NCBI GenBank assembly: GCA_021779665.1
Contig: JAJYAG010000016.1
Location: forward strand, 1 to 64,000
Direction of reading: 5' to 3'
DNA: 64,000 nucleotides
Source of the DNA: Bacteroidota bacterium
GTDB taxonomy: Bacteria; Bacteroidota; Bacteroidia; Bacteroidales; JAAUTT01
Part shown: positions 27,926 to 37,091 of the stretch, one piece after another
Position numbering within the stretch: the first letter of the stretch is position 1
Layout: the number at the start of each line of letters is the position of its first letter
The notes under the pieces: model-generated
What the model saw: only the letters and a program-made list of their open reading frames with translations
Database searches by the model: none
What the model was told of the DNA's origin: nothing
Made by a program: the position numbers and the translations under genes

Positions 27926-29746
27926 ATGAAATTTACGCATTATTTCCTGTTTTTTTTCGCCATCATACTGGTATTGTCTATTCATTCGTGTGCCAACAAA
28001 GCCCAAGGTCCTACCGGCGGACCGAAGGATACTATTCCACCACGCGTACTTAAGTCATTTCCAATGAACGGTTCGCTGAATTTCAAAAAAAAATCTATTG
28101 AAATTGATTTTGATGAAAATGTGTCCATCGAAAAGCCGAGCGAAAATGTGATTATCTCGCCTCCACAACAAAAAATTCCGGATGTAAAAGCCTATATGAA
28201 AAAGGTTACGGTTGATTTTAACGAAGCTCTTAAAGATAGCACTACTTATACCGTAAATTTTGGAAATGCTATTGTTGATTTAGACGAAAAGAATGTATTG
28301 AAAAATTATTTATTTTCATTTTCAACAGGGGACAAAATTGATACATTGCAAATTTCGGGTACAGTTATTAATTCCGAAGATTTAAACCCTATTTCAGGTG
28401 TATTAGTAGGCATTTATGCTCAAAATGACTCGAGCAATGTTTTTCAAAAAAAACCTTTTCTGCGGATTTCGAAAACGGATAATAAAGGACATTTTACGAT
28501 TAGCAATATTAAAAAAGGCACTTACAACGTATATGCACTCGATGATGTAAGCCATGATTATTTTTATCAACCCGGTGAAGGATTAGCTATGCTCGATTCA
28601 ATGGTTACACCTACTTTCAGAATGGAGCAAATGAAAGATACCGTTTGGAAAGATTCGACCCATATTGATAGCGTTCACTCCTTCATTGGAACCCATTTCT
28701 TGCCCGATAATATTACCCTTCGATATTTTAAAGAAAACAAGAAACGCCAATATTTAGTCAAATCGGAGCGTAAAGTTCCGTATTCGTTCAGTCTTTTCTT
28801 TAATGATCATCAAAAAGAACTTCCCAAAATAAAACCCTTGAATTTCAATTGGGATGGCAAATACATTGTCGAAAAAAGCAATCATTTGGACAGCTTAACT
28901 TACTGGTTGACTGACTCGGTGGTATGGAAAACAGATACCCTTCAAATGGCAGTTACATACTTAAAATCTGATTCCTTACTTAATTTAGTTTCAACCACCG
29001 ACACCTTGAACCTCTCGATGCGAAAGTTACGTATCTCCGGCAAAGCTGCTAAATCAAAAGCAATTCGAAAAATTGAGAATTATAAATTTAACACTAATAT
29101 GGCATCCACTTTTGAAATTTACAACCCGATCATCATTCGGTTTGATGAACCAATTCAAACTGCGGATATATCAAAAATCCATTTAAGCCAGAAAATTGAT
29201 ACCACCTTCAAAAGCATTCCTTTCAAGTGGATAGCATTGGATTCTACGCGTATGGTTTTTGCGATTGAAAACAAATGGATAGCCGAAAAATCTTATGAGT
29301 TGGCTGTTGATTCTGCCTCTTTTACAAGTATTTATAAAAAAACGAATCTCAAAGCTACTTTCCCTTTTAAAATTCGTTCGTTGGATGAATATTCCAGTAT
29401 GAAAATACTTGTAAGCCCTTTCAATCCGAAAGCTGTAATTCAGGTACTCGATAACAGAGATCAACCACTTGCAACGAAAAATGCAGTTGAGAAAGGTACT
29501 GTTTTTGAATATCTAAAACCCGGTGAATTTTATTTGCGATTATTTATTGATGAAAATGGTAACGGGAAATGGGATACCGGCGACCTCCTTGCTCACCGAC
29601 AACCTGAACCAGTCTATTACTACACTAAAAAAATGACCCTGAAAGCCAATTGGGAATTCGAAGAAACCTGGAATTACCTTGATACGCCTCTTTTGCTACA
29701 AAAGCCAGCAGCTTTGAAAAAAGATGCTGCGAAGAAAAAAGAGTGA
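27926..29746 (+). CDS. Secreted lipoprotein with Ig-like (Big_5) domain
   Basis: A 606-residue exported protein. The lipoprotein signal ends in SIHSC, with the lipid-bearing Cys at residue 22. An Ig-like SbsA/Big_5 domain follows (about 35-130: TIPPRVLKSFPMNGS, IDFDENVSI, STTYTVNFGNAIVD). Then come a carboxypeptidase-like repeat (ISGVLVGIYA, GHFTISNIKKGTYNVYALDD) and a second Ig-like part. It ends in a Lys/Ala-rich tail. Proteins of this build are common in Bacteroidetes next to DUF2851; their function is unknown, presumably at the outer membrane. Confidence 0.85.
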   Translation: MKFTHYFLFFFAIILVLSIHSCANKAQGPTGGPKDTIPPRVLKSFPMNGSLNFKKKSIEIDFDENVSIEKPSENVIISPPQQKIPDVKAYMKKVTVDFNEALKDSTTYTVNFGNAIVDLDEKNVLKNYLFSFSTGDKIDTLQISGTVINSEDLNPISGVLVGIYAQNDSSNVFQKKPFLRISKTDNKGHFTISNIKKGTYNVYALDDVSHDYFYQPGEGLAMLDSMVTPTFRMEQMKDTVWKDSTHIDSVHSFIGTHFLPDNITLRYFKENKKRQYLVKSERKVPYSFSLFFNDHQKELPKIKPLNFNWDGKYIVEKSNHLDSLTYWLTDSVVWKTDTLQMAVTYLKSDSLLNLVSTTDTLNLSMRKLRISGKAAKSKAIRKIENYKFNTNMASTFEIYNPIIIRFDEPIQTADISKIHLSQKIDTTFKSIPFKWIALDSTRMVFAIENKWIAEKSYELAVDSASFTSIYKKTNLKATFPFKIRSLDEYSSMKILVSPFNPKAVIQVLDNRDQPLATKNAVEKGTVFEYLKPGEFYLRLFIDENGNGKWDTGDLLAHRQPEPVYYYTKKMTLKANWEFEETWNYLDTPLLLQKPAALKKDAAKKKE

Positions 29747-29856
29747 AATTGTTGATATTGGATTATTTTAATTTCTAAAATAATTTACTTAACTCATGTA
29801 CAAAATTTTCAATATAAAAGTTGGCGTAGGCACTTGCCATTATTAAAAAATAAACT

Positions 29857-29864
29857 TACATTTG
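29857..29864 (+). promoter_or_regulatory. Promoter of tRNA-Gly
   Basis: TACATTTG (-7) with TTG at 29834-29836 about 20 bases upstream, which matches the Bacteroidetes -33/-7 spacing. Confidence 0.65.
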
Positions 29865-29884
29865 CACGAACATTCAAATGTCAG

Positions 29885-29960
29885 GCGGCAATAGCTCAGT
29901 TGGTAGAGCGTTGGCTTCCCAAGCCGAAGGTCGCGGGTTCGAGTCCCGTTTGCCGCTCCA
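29885..29960 (+). tRNA. tRNA-Gly (CCC)
   Basis: A full cloverleaf: acceptor gcggcaa/ttgccgc, D arm agctcagttggtagagc, anticodon stem ttggc/gccga around the loop TTCCCAA (anticodon CCC, reading GGG), T arm gcgggttcgagtcccgt, discriminator T and an encoded CCA at 29958-29960. Confidence 0.97.
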
Positions 29961-30087
29961 ATTTTCTCGGAAATTAATAAAGTGTTTCGCGTAAATAAAA
30001 GTTTGTTCAATTGAGTAAAATCCAATTTGTTAGTTTTTTTTGAGCAAATATTAAAAAGACATATTAAAAAGTGTTTGCGTTAAATTT

Positions 30088-31368
30088 CTACTTTTCAGTA
30101 AGGAATTGAATTCGTTTTTCAATTGCTTGCCTGCATACTTTACAAAATTCAGGTGCTTGATTGGTACGCATTCGACAATCATAGAAAGCACGGTACATTC
30201 CTTTTTTCAGATAACCTCCTCCTTCAAAAACACCGATCTTGGTTTTGGTCGAATCAGTAACCGGAGTCGGGATTTTGATTCCCAGCGGTAATTCAGCTTT
30301 CCATTTGCAATCGAATTGTACCAACGAAGTGATATTCGGCTCCCATGGTTCTTTCTTAATGTCGTATGTATTATCTAAAACGTCCTGATCATAAAAATAT
30401 TCATCGGCAAGACCTGCAAACGAATGACCAAATTCATGTACGGTAACCTGTGTCGCCAATTTATTATCGGCAGCAGTAAGTGCATAGAAGTTATAAATTC
30501 CTCCTCCGCCATAGGTTTTGGTATTGGCAAGTACGTAAATGGCATCGTAGGGTACCAGAGCGGCATAATCGCGAAGTTTGAATATTCGCGTTGTGGTGAG
30601 ATAACGCGGCTCATAAAAAGTAAAGAAATGGGATTCAACAGCCGTATTTTTCCAATCGTTGTTTTGAGGCATAGAAATTCCTGCATCTTCAGATGGAGCT
30701 GCAATGGCGTAAATATTGATTCGATCCTTATATTTTGTAAAAGGTTCGTGGGAAAGAATATTATCCGTCAACCGATGAACATCGGTATAAAATTTTGAAA
30801 TCTGACGTGAAGTGTATCCTTCAGCGACAACAGCAATATCAATGGCATTTTCCGGAGGAGCTGTTTTGCGTATCACTTTCACAGGAATTGATCGTAAAAT
30901 ATTATGCCGGATAAGCTTATCGGTTGGTGACAAATTGAGTCGAAACAATTGCTGCCAATGATCTAAATCCAGCCGTTTTTCAATAATGAGTGTTACAGCT
31001 GACTTAGGAAAAGGAAACTGGATGCTTTGCTCAAAGCTTTTGCTTGTGTGGAGGGCTTCGGGAGTGGTTTGCCATTCATGAAAAAGCGCACTGAAACCAT
31101 CAACATATATCAGTTTATTACTCAAACTATCAACTATCTGAAAACGAAAATCACCCAGATTCATGGTTGTGGATAAATGATAACGCCTTCCACCCCAAAA
31201 GGATTCCCTTTTCACCTTATTGACATAAACCAATGTATGTGTGGCATTTCCACAAAAATGAAAATCGACTCGACACGCATCATTATTAAAAAAATCGGCA
31301 TAATGCTGCGAAAAAATGTTGCTGCTTACAAAATAAAGCAGCAACAGACTAAACTTGATTTTTTTCAT
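30088..31368 (-). CDS. Secreted M64-family (IgA) metallopeptidase
   Basis: A 426-residue peptidase with a signal peptide (MKKIKFSLLLLYFVSSNIFS). The N-terminal domain (about 25-165) is of the kind found in peptidase M64 proteins. The catalytic domain contains VAEGYTSRQISKFYTDVHRL, APSEDAGISMPQ and the zinc site HEFGHSFAGLADEYF near residue 311. The name comes from a Clostridium protease that cuts immunoglobulin A, but most Bacteroidetes members have unknown targets. The ATG at 31368 gives a good signal peptide; 15 further codons upstream are open. It is exported, likely to the periplasm or outside. Confidence 0.9.
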   Translation of the reverse strand: MKKIKFSLLLLYFVSSNIFSQHYADFFNNDACRVDFHFCGNATHTLVYVNKVKRESFWGGRRYHLSTTMNLGDFRFQIVDSLSNKLIYVDGFSALFHEWQTTPEALHTSKSFEQSIQFPFPKSAVTLIIEKRLDLDHWQQLFRLNLSPTDKLIRHNILRSIPVKVIRKTAPPENAIDIAVVAEGYTSRQISKFYTDVHRLTDNILSHEPFTKYKDRINIYAIAAPSEDAGISMPQNNDWKNTAVESHFFTFYEPRYLTTTRIFKLRDYAALVPYDAIYVLANTKTYGGGGIYNFYALTAADNKLATQVTVHEFGHSFAGLADEYFYDQDVLDNTYDIKKEPWEPNITSLVQFDCKWKAELPLGIKIPTPVTDSTKTKIGVFEGGGYLKKGMYRAFYDCRMRTNQAPEFCKVCRQAIEKRIQFLTEK

Positions 31369-31495
31369 GATTGTAATTAGAATTAGAATGCAAATTAACG
31401 AAAAAGAAAACATTCATCCTAATTCTTCAGAAAAATTTCAATAGCACACAGGGTTAGATTTCAACAAAAAATTAATTATCAACCTTTCCGTAACG

Positions 31496-31939
31496 CTATA
31501 AACTTATTATGTTTGAAAGTTCCGACGACTGACACCGTGTTGTAAGTAAATAGCTTACTACTTTAACCTCAGGAAGTTCAACTGCTAACTCTTTTAATTG
31601 AATGGAAAGTGCGATGGTTCGATTCGTTTTGTGGTTTACATTGACTTTTACGAATTTGTTTTTCTCAAACCCCAATCGTCGAACCGATAAGATGTAATTT
31701 CCTTGTTCTACATGGTCAATATTAAATGCTCCCTGATTATCACACATACCGCACGATACGATTTGCAAAGTTTTGAGATTGATTAATCGTACAACAGCGC
31801 ATTCCACCGGTTGTTGATTTTCGTCTATAACTCTTCCTTTTAAAGTACTCGAAGCAAATACTGAAAATGTAGAAATCAAACTGAAAATGATGATAAATAA
31901 GGGCTTGTCTACAAAGTGATTAGTACGTTTTGTTTTCAT
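31496..31939 (-). CDS. Small exported protein with carboxypeptidase-regulatory-like domain (possibly truncated)
   Basis: A 147-residue protein with an N-terminal hydrophobic signal (IIIFSLISTFSVFASS) and one carboxypeptidase-like beta-sandwich (TLKGRVIDENQQPVECAVVR, NQGAFNIDHVEQGNYILSV). This domain normally heads larger outer-membrane beta-barrel or TonB-linked proteins, where it is followed by hundreds of residues. Here the frame stops soon after LKELAVELPEVKVVSY, the point where a TonB-box region would begin. It may be a small free protein or the remains of a broken receptor; the nearby decayed frame and IS support breakage. I do not recognise a specific function. Confidence 0.6.
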   Translation of the reverse strand: MKTKRTNHFVDKPLFIIIFSLISTFSVFASSTLKGRVIDENQQPVECAVVRLINLKTLQIVSCGMCDNQGAFNIDHVEQGNYILSVRRLGFEKNKFVKVNVNHKTNRTIALSIQLKELAVELPEVKVVSYLLTTRCQSSELSNIISL

Positions 31940-31998
31940 AATTTTATCCTTTCGAAAAATTAAATAATGGTTTAGTAAATTCTATGTCGATTTGATAA

Positions 31999-32303
31999 TT
32001 ACATGTAAAGTCCAGTCATTAATACTTGATTATCAGCATTAATATGTAATGAATAAGCTCCAATTCCCATGAGAAATGGATTCAACTGATATTGTTCGGA
32101 ATTTTTGCAGAAGTACATCTGTGTACAAGATTTATTTACATAATAAAATGAATTTTCGGGACATATAAATCTTTTTCCATGAAATCGAAATCCATTCTCA
32201 TCTTTCTGAATCGGAATTTTTGAAAATTCATCCCGTTTAAAGTCGTAAAATTTACCGAAAAAAAATAGATATTTCCTTTGTTCAAGTTTATTATATAGAT
32301 TAC
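31999..32303 (-). pseudogene. 3' remnant of an unidentified gene beside the IS630 element
   Basis: On the minus strand an open frame of roughly 100 codons runs from the IS edge to a stop at 31999-32001. It has no start codon in its first third and contains FRFHGKRFICPENSFYYVN and SLHINADNQVLMTGLYM. It reads right up to the insertion sequence end, so it looks like the tail of a gene cut off by the insertion or by a deletion. I find no matching 5' part on the other side of the element. The protein family is not recognised. Confidence 0.35.
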
Positions 32304-32329
32304 AATAAATAATTACACAAATAATTTAT

Positions 32330-32337
32330 TATCTTTG
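32330..32337 (+). promoter_or_regulatory. -7 box for the IS630 transposase
   Basis: TATCTTTG matches TAnnTTTG, 26 bases before the first transposase ATG and inside the element. Confidence 0.6.
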
Positions 32338-32362
32338 TCCCATAATTTCAAAACAACATATT

Positions 32363-32872
32363 ATGGGACGAAAAGTAAAAGCATTAAAAAATTACACAAC
32401 AGAACAAATCAAGGCGTTCATTGACAATGATGATAAATACAATCTGGGTATCAGGCTTTATGCCGTTTACCAATTATCTAAAGGTAAATCCAGCAGAGAA
32501 CTTGAAGATTTGTACAATACAAGTTTTAAGCAGATTTGCAATTGGGCAAACCGTTTTGACCAAGAAGGGATCGAAGGATTAATGAATAAGCCACGAAGTG
32601 GACGTCCAACTAATCTTACGGCAGAACAACTTATCGAATTGCGAGAGTCACTTTTGAGAAGCCCTGAAAGTTTCGGTTATAATACAGGTTCTTGGTCTGG
32701 TCCGGTTGTAAGAGACTATATAGAAAAGAAGTTTCAGGTAATCTATAAACAAGCTAATGTGTACAATCTTATGCACTCGTTAGGTCTTAGTTATCAACGC
32801 ACCAAAGGGAAATATCCTGAACAAGATCCAATCAAGAGAGAAATCGCCAAAGCTGATATAAAAAAACTTTAG
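32363..32872 (+). CDS. IS630 transposase, N-terminal HTH part (OrfA)
   Basis: A 169-residue DNA-binding part of an IS630 transposase: two helix-turn-helix units (LYAVYQLSKGKSSRELEDLY; FDQEGIEGLMNKPRSGRPTN with its typical GRP hinge) and a winged-helix stretch (YIEKKFQVIYKQANVYNLMH SLGLSYQRTKGKYPEQ). It ends in ADIKKL-stop. Directly before the stop is a run of seven A at 32860-32866 (frame ATA AAA AAA CTT TAG). A -1 slip there continues as TLAECELDSSMVILFQDEF, into the catalytic part. Confidence 0.85.
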   Translation: MGRKVKALKNYTTEQIKAFIDNDDKYNLGIRLYAVYQLSKGKSSRELEDLYNTSFKQICNWANRFDQEGIEGLMNKPRSGRPTNLTAEQLIELRESLLRSPESFGYNTGSWSGPVVRDYIEKKFQVIYKQANVYNLMHSLGLSYQRTKGKYPEQDPIKREIAKADIKKL

Positions 32873-32895
32873 CTGAATGCGAACTGGACTCTTCG

Positions 32896-33414
32896 ATGGT
32901 CATTCTCTTTCAGGACGAATTTAGTTTAAGCAATACAGCTACACTTTCTGCCGCATGGTCTGCCAAAGGTCAACAGCCAAAAGTTGATTGCAAACAAGTT
33001 AAGAAGGAGCGTGTAACAGGCATTGGAAGCGTCAATCCAATAACGGGACAGCTGATTGTAAACTTTGAACAAATAGGAAATTACAAAACTTTCAAAAAGC
33101 ATTTGAAAAAAGTCATAAACCAATATAAGGACAAACGAAAGATAATTATGTATGTTGATAACGTTAGGTTTCATCACGCAAAAAATCTGAAAGGATTTCT
33201 GGAAGCTAATCCTATATTGGAAATACGATACCTGCCTGCATATTCTCCCGACTTAAATCCGGTTGAACGTGTCTGGTGGTATATGCGAAAGTCAATTACT
33301 CACAATCGATATTTATCATCTATCAAAGAACGTATTGCCAAATTCTGGCAGCTTTTGTCTCAAACATTAAAACCTAATGAGACTTTGAGAAAATTATGTG
33401 TAATTAATTATTAG
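32896..33414 (+). CDS. IS630 transposase, C-terminal DDE part (OrfB)
   Basis: A 172-residue DDE-superfamily catalytic part. The first Asp is in ILFQDEFSLSN, the second in IIMYVDNVRFHHAKNL, and the Glu in YLPAYSPDLNPVERVWWYMR, which is the IS630 DDE triad region. The ATG given is only the first in this frame; the true product is probably an OrfA-OrfB fusion made by a -1 ribosomal frameshift at 32860-32866, since the frame is open back to that point. The stop codon lies within the right terminal repeat. Confidence 0.85.
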   Translation: MVILFQDEFSLSNTATLSAAWSAKGQQPKVDCKQVKKERVTGIGSVNPITGQLIVNFEQIGNYKTFKKHLKKVINQYKDKRKIIMYVDNVRFHHAKNLKGFLEANPILEIRYLPAYSPDLNPVERVWWYMRKSITHNRYLSSIKERIAKFWQLLSQTLKPNETLRKLCVINY

Positions 33415-33430
33415 AAATTATAGAATATGA

Positions 33431-33468
33431 AAAATCCCTGATCATCAGTTCGATTGTCAGGGATTTTT
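33431..33468. terminator. Terminator between IS630 and the CBM9-like gene
   Basis: Arms 33431-33441 (aaaatccctga) and 33457-33468 (tcagggattttt) form an 11-base stem flanked by A and T runs, so it can work in both directions. It closes the minus-strand sulfatase-to-CBM9 operon. Confidence 0.7.
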
Positions 33469-33493
33469 TGTTTGTGAATAAGACTGATTCGTC

Positions 33494-34141
33494 CTAAAAG
33501 ATAATCTCTCCGAAAAACTCCGGCCGATGGAAATCAGGTTTTTCAGTTTGAATATGATTCCAGCTCAGATAGTGGGGAGATTTGGTTTCGTCGCCGCATT
33601 TGTAGAAGTTGGCCGTGGCTTTCTGACGAAGGTTTTCTGAATTCAAACCGATAATCTCCAGTGGAATTTCTACAGTCAACTTCCATTCGGTCAACCCTGA
33701 TTTTTCTTCGAACGGTTTGGTGCCAAGCGAAGGAAATCTAGCGATGGCATTCAGTTGTTCGGCTGATAGCGGAACAACAACTTCATTCCTGCCTTTTCGC
33801 TGCGTGGCCAGACATGTCCCGATACAGTTGAACTCAAAGTTGTAGTAAAAATCAGCTTCAGATGGACGGAAGAAAAATTCGACACAACTATCCGTCCACA
33901 CCGGATCCTGATCGTTGTTCCAAATGGCGCGGATACTTTTTTCCACCACGTAATATTTTAGATAGAGTTTACTGTCGCTTCTGACGGCTTTGAACCTTAC
34001 CATGGGTTTATATGGAAATTCCCGTGGCCAGTTTAACATGTCGATATATCCGAAATGGAGATGATGGTCAAAATAATCATCCACGAACCGCAGACTTTTG
34101 TCGTTCAGTTCCACGGCATGTTCAATTCGCAGTGTCTTCAT
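33494..34141 (-). CDS. CBM9-like carbohydrate-binding protein
   Basis: A 215-residue single-domain protein like family 9 carbohydrate-binding modules. Marks include FRAVRSDSKLYLKYYV-like strands, the WNNDQDPVWTDSCVEFFF segment near residues 75-92, FEFNCIGTCLATQRKGR and the C-terminal KPDFHRPEFFGEIIF. Such domains usually bind chain ends of sugars, but stand-alone forms in Bacteroidetes are of unknown role. No signal peptide is seen, which puts it in the cytoplasm and makes simple substrate capture unlikely. It is the last gene of the minus-strand operon, 10 bases after the NagB/PIG-L gene. Confidence 0.82.
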   Translation of the reverse strand: MKTLRIEHAVELNDKSLRFVDDYFDHHLHFGYIDMLNWPREFPYKPMVRFKAVRSDSKLYLKYYVVEKSIRAIWNNDQDPVWTDSCVEFFFRPSEADFYYNFEFNCIGTCLATQRKGRNEVVVPLSAEQLNAIARFPSLGTKPFEEKSGLTEWKLTVEIPLEIIGLNSENLRQKATANFYKCGDETKSPHYLSWNHIQTEKPDFHRPEFFGEIIF

Positions 34142-34151
34142 GGTTTTTTAA

Positions 34152-36143
34152 TTAATAGTGAAAGATTTTATATTCTACAAAGGCTTCGATGGCTTCGTAC
34201 GAAGCCAGACCGAGTTCTTTGTACAAATCGGCCGTGGCTTTGTTCCGGTCTTCTGAGCGTTGCCAGAACAGCCGCTCGTCGTCGCCAAGGAAAGGAGCGC
34301 TTTCGGTTTGTGATTGATGTTTGAGGATGGAATTTCGCTTTTTGCGAAGTTCTTCTGGGCTGATGGGAACGGCCATTTGGATATGATCGATTTCCCATTC
34401 GGACCAGGCACCGCGGTACATCCAGATGCGGCATTCTTTCATCCATTCTACGTTTTTCAGCTCGTGAAGTGCTGCCAACGCTGCGTCCAGACACACTTTG
34501 TGCGTTCCGTGTGGATCGGCTAAGTCGCCCGCCAAATAAATCTGATGCGGACGGATTTGTTGCAGCAACGGAATGATTTTCAGAACATCTTTTTCCGAGA
34601 GTTTATCCTTCTGAATTCGTCCTGTTTCGTAAAACGGTAATTCCAGAAAATATACGTTTTCGGAAGCTATACCAATGTAACGGCAGGCCGTCAGGGCTTC
34701 TTCTTTGCGAATTTGTCCTTTCAGGAACAGCACATCCTTTGAATCGGATTGTCCGATTTGTTTTTCATTTTCCAGAAACTGAAGAATTTCCCCGCATTTT
34801 TCCATCAAGGTTTGTTCGTTGTGGTTAAGCGAACGGTTCACATGCTTAATCAGCGATACAGTGCGAACCACATCTTCGTCGCTCACGGCAATATTCCCCG
34901 AAGTCTGATAAGCCACATGCACTTCATGATGTTGATCGACAAGCCGTTGAAGCGTACCGCCCATCGAAATAACATCGTCGTCGGGATGAGGACTGAACAC
35001 CAGTATCCGTTTGGGATACGGAGTCGCCCTTTCGGGGCGGTAGGTGTCGTCGGCATTGGGTTTTCCGCCCGGCCAACCGGTAATGGTTCGTTGTAAATCG
35101 TTGAATATCTTTATGTTGACATTGTAGGCAGAACCGTATAGGGCAAGCAGTTCGTCGAGACCATGCTGATTGTAATCCTTGTTGGTGAGCTTCAGAATCG
35201 GTTTGCCGGTTTCAATGCAGAGCCACACGATAGCGCGTCGAATCAGTTTGTCGTTCCATACGCAGGGGCCCACCAGCCAGGGCTGGCTGATACGGGTCAA
35301 ATGCTGGGCGGCATTCAGGTCGATCACTGCCTTGGCGTTATTGTGTAGTTGCAGGAACGAAGCAGGAACGCTATCGTCGACTTTTCCCTGCACAATTTTC
35401 TGGATAATTTCAGCTTTATGTTCACCCCAGGCCAACAGAATAACTTCTCCAGCATTCTGAATCGTGGACAATCCCATGGTTATGGCACTGTCGGGCACTT
35501 CGGAAACCGACGAATAGAACCGCGAAAGATCGAGTTGCGATTCACTGTCGAGCAGCATAAGCCGGGTCAGCGTGCTGATTTGCGAACCAGGTTCGTTGTA
35601 GGCAATGTTGCCGACTAATCCCACGCTTACCACAATCAGATCGAGACCGTCGTAAGCATCAATCAGTTCTTCGTATTTTCGGCAAAATTCGTACACGTTG
35701 GTCCGGTTGATCGAAGCATCGGGTGTGTGGAAATTCTCAGGCCAGATGTTTACCTTATCAATCAAATGTGTTTTCAGGACTTTCGCATTCGAATGCCGGT
35801 CGTTTCCATAAAACGGGAAAAATTCCGAAACATTGAAAACCACCACGTCGGAGAAATTCAGGTCTTCTTCTTCGTACATCCGGACCAGTTCTTCGTAAAC
35901 GCCCAGCGGTGAGGAGCCTCCGGATAATCCCAAAACGCATTTTTCGCCCAGATTTTCTTTTTCGCGAATAAGTTGACCGATTTTTCCGGCGGTGAAGACG
36001 GCGCCTTCAGTGGCATCTTTGTAAATATTGGTTCGCAGTTTCTCGAAGCGTTTTTGCCTCAGATCCTCAATTGTATCGGTGGTGCGGTAATAACTTTCGG
36101 GAATCATTTCCAGACTTATTTCTGAACTTAAATCGAATTTCAT
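34152..36143 (-). CDS. NagB-like isomerase/deaminase fused to PIG-L deacetylase domain
   Basis: A 663-residue two-domain protein. Residues 1-320 resemble glucosamine-6-phosphate deaminase (LGLSGGSSPLGVYEELVRMY, VVFNVSEFFPF, LVGNIAYNEPGS), but the active-site stretch differs from true NagB (VFNVSEFFPF where NagB has [22 protein letters not shown] where NagB has [15 protein letters not shown]). So it may not deaminate, or may use another substrate. Residues 375-650 are a PIG-L/LmbE domain with the metal motif FSPHPDDDVISMGG, a family that removes N-acetyl groups from sugar substrates. This fusion is common in Bacteroidetes beside nagB. Deacetylation feeding NagB is a reasonable inference. Confidence 0.88.
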   Translation of the reverse strand: MKFDLSSEISLEMIPESYYRTTDTIEDLRQKRFEKLRTNIYKDATEGAVFTAGKIGQLIREKENLGEKCVLGLSGGSSPLGVYEELVRMYEEEDLNFSDVVVFNVSEFFPFYGNDRHSNAKVLKTHLIDKVNIWPENFHTPDASINRTNVYEFCRKYEELIDAYDGLDLIVVSVGLVGNIAYNEPGSQISTLTRLMLLDSESQLDLSRFYSSVSEVPDSAITMGLSTIQNAGEVILLAWGEHKAEIIQKIVQGKVDDSVPASFLQLHNNAKAVIDLNAAQHLTRISQPWLVGPCVWNDKLIRRAIVWLCIETGKPILKLTNKDYNQHGLDELLALYGSAYNVNIKIFNDLQRTITGWPGGKPNADDTYRPERATPYPKRILVFSPHPDDDVISMGGTLQRLVDQHHEVHVAYQTSGNIAVSDEDVVRTVSLIKHVNRSLNHNEQTLMEKCGEILQFLENEKQIGQSDSKDVLFLKGQIRKEEALTACRYIGIASENVYFLELPFYETGRIQKDKLSEKDVLKIIPLLQQIRPHQIYLAGDLADPHGTHKVCLDAALAALHELKNVEWMKECRIWMYRGAWSEWEIDHIQMAVPISPEELRKKRNSILKHQSQTESAPFLGDDERLFWQRSEDRNKATADLYKELGLASYEAIEAFVEYKIFHY

Positions 36144-36272
36144 ATCATTATAATTTGCCTCCCCAAGCCACTCCGAAAGAGGAGATGTGAAGATAGTTTA
36201 ACTTTTATCAATTCCTTGTGTTTTCTGAATTCTGAGTGAGGAAGATTTTTGATTTTATTGAATAAAACGGCT

Positions 36273-37082
36273 TCATGGTCTTCTTGTAGCCTCGTAACCT
36301 TGTTTGCTCATTTCTTTAAAGTAACGATAAGTACCCACTTTCAGTTCCGAAGTGGCTTCTTCGTCGCAAATGATAATTCCGTGGGGATGAAGTTGGAGCG
36401 CCGAAATCGTCCAGAGATGATTGACCGATCCTTCGACAGCCTGATAAAGCGCCCGTGCTTTTTTATGTCCGTTGGCAATAATCAGCACTTCGCGGGCATC
36501 CATAATGGTTCCAACGCCTACCGAGAGCGATTGACGGGGCACCGAATCGAGATTTTTATCAAAAAACCGGGAATTGGCAATAATCGTATCTTCGGTCAGG
36601 GTTTTAATACGGGTTCTGGATTGCAACGACGAACCGGGTTCGTTGAAAGCAATATGACCATCGGAACCGACGCCACCGAGAAACAGATCGATACCACCTG
36701 CTTTTACTATCCGTGCTTCATAATCGTGGCATTCGGCCTTCGGATCAGGATTGTTTCCGTTCAGAATATTGACATTTTCGGGAAGTATATCGATATGGCT
36801 GAAAAAATTACTCCACATAAAAGTGTGGTAGCTTTGCGGATGATCTTTCGGAATGCCGACATATTCATCCATATTGAAAGTGATAACGTTTTTGAAGGAA
36901 ACTTTGCCTTCGTGAACCATTTCAATCAGTCGGTTATAGGTACCAAGCGGTGTCGAACCGGTCGGGAGTCCCAACACGAAGGGACGACTGGAAGTTGCAT
37001 GGCGTTCGTTGATTTTTGAACAGATATAACCGGATGTCCACTCCGAAATTTCATTGTAATTTTCCTTGATAATGAGTTGCAT
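36273..37082 (-). CDS. nagB: Glucosamine-6-phosphate deaminase
   Basis: A 269-residue NagB that converts glucosamine-6-phosphate to fructose-6-phosphate and ammonia. Full motifs are present: [20 protein letters not shown] near residues 38-57, [20 protein letters not shown] with the catalytic Asp, [20 protein letters not shown], and [23 protein letters not shown]. Length matches E. coli NagB (266). It lies between the sugar kinase gene (9-base gap) and the NagB/PIG-L fusion gene. In this locus it would channel amino sugars released from glycosaminoglycans into glycolysis. Confidence 0.95.
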   Translation of the reverse strand: MQLIIKENYNEISEWTSGYICSKINERHATSSRPFVLGLPTGSTPLGTYNRLIEMVHEGKVSFKNVITFNMDEYVGIPKDHPQSYHTFMWSNFFSHIDILPENVNILNGNNPDPKAECHDYEARIVKAGGIDLFLGGVGSDGHIAFNEPGSSLQSRTRIKTLTEDTIIANSRFFDKNLDSVPRQSLSVGVGTIMDAREVLIIANGHKKARALYQAVEGSVNHLWTISALQLHPHGIIICDEEATSELKVGTYRYFKEMSKQGYEATRRP

Positions 37083-37091
37083 AGTGTTGTT

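Larger units (their letters stand above)
32304..33412 (+). mobile_element. IS630-family insertion sequence
   Basis: An element of about 1.1 kb. The left end (32304-32319, aataaataattacaca) and the reverse complement of the right end (33397-33412) agree at 15 of 16 bases. It carries an own -7 box, an HTH reading frame and a DDE reading frame joined by a -1 slip site. IS630 elements insert at TA; ends are TA-rich here, so the exact border is uncertain by a few bases. Both frames look intact, so it may be active. Confidence 0.8.
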
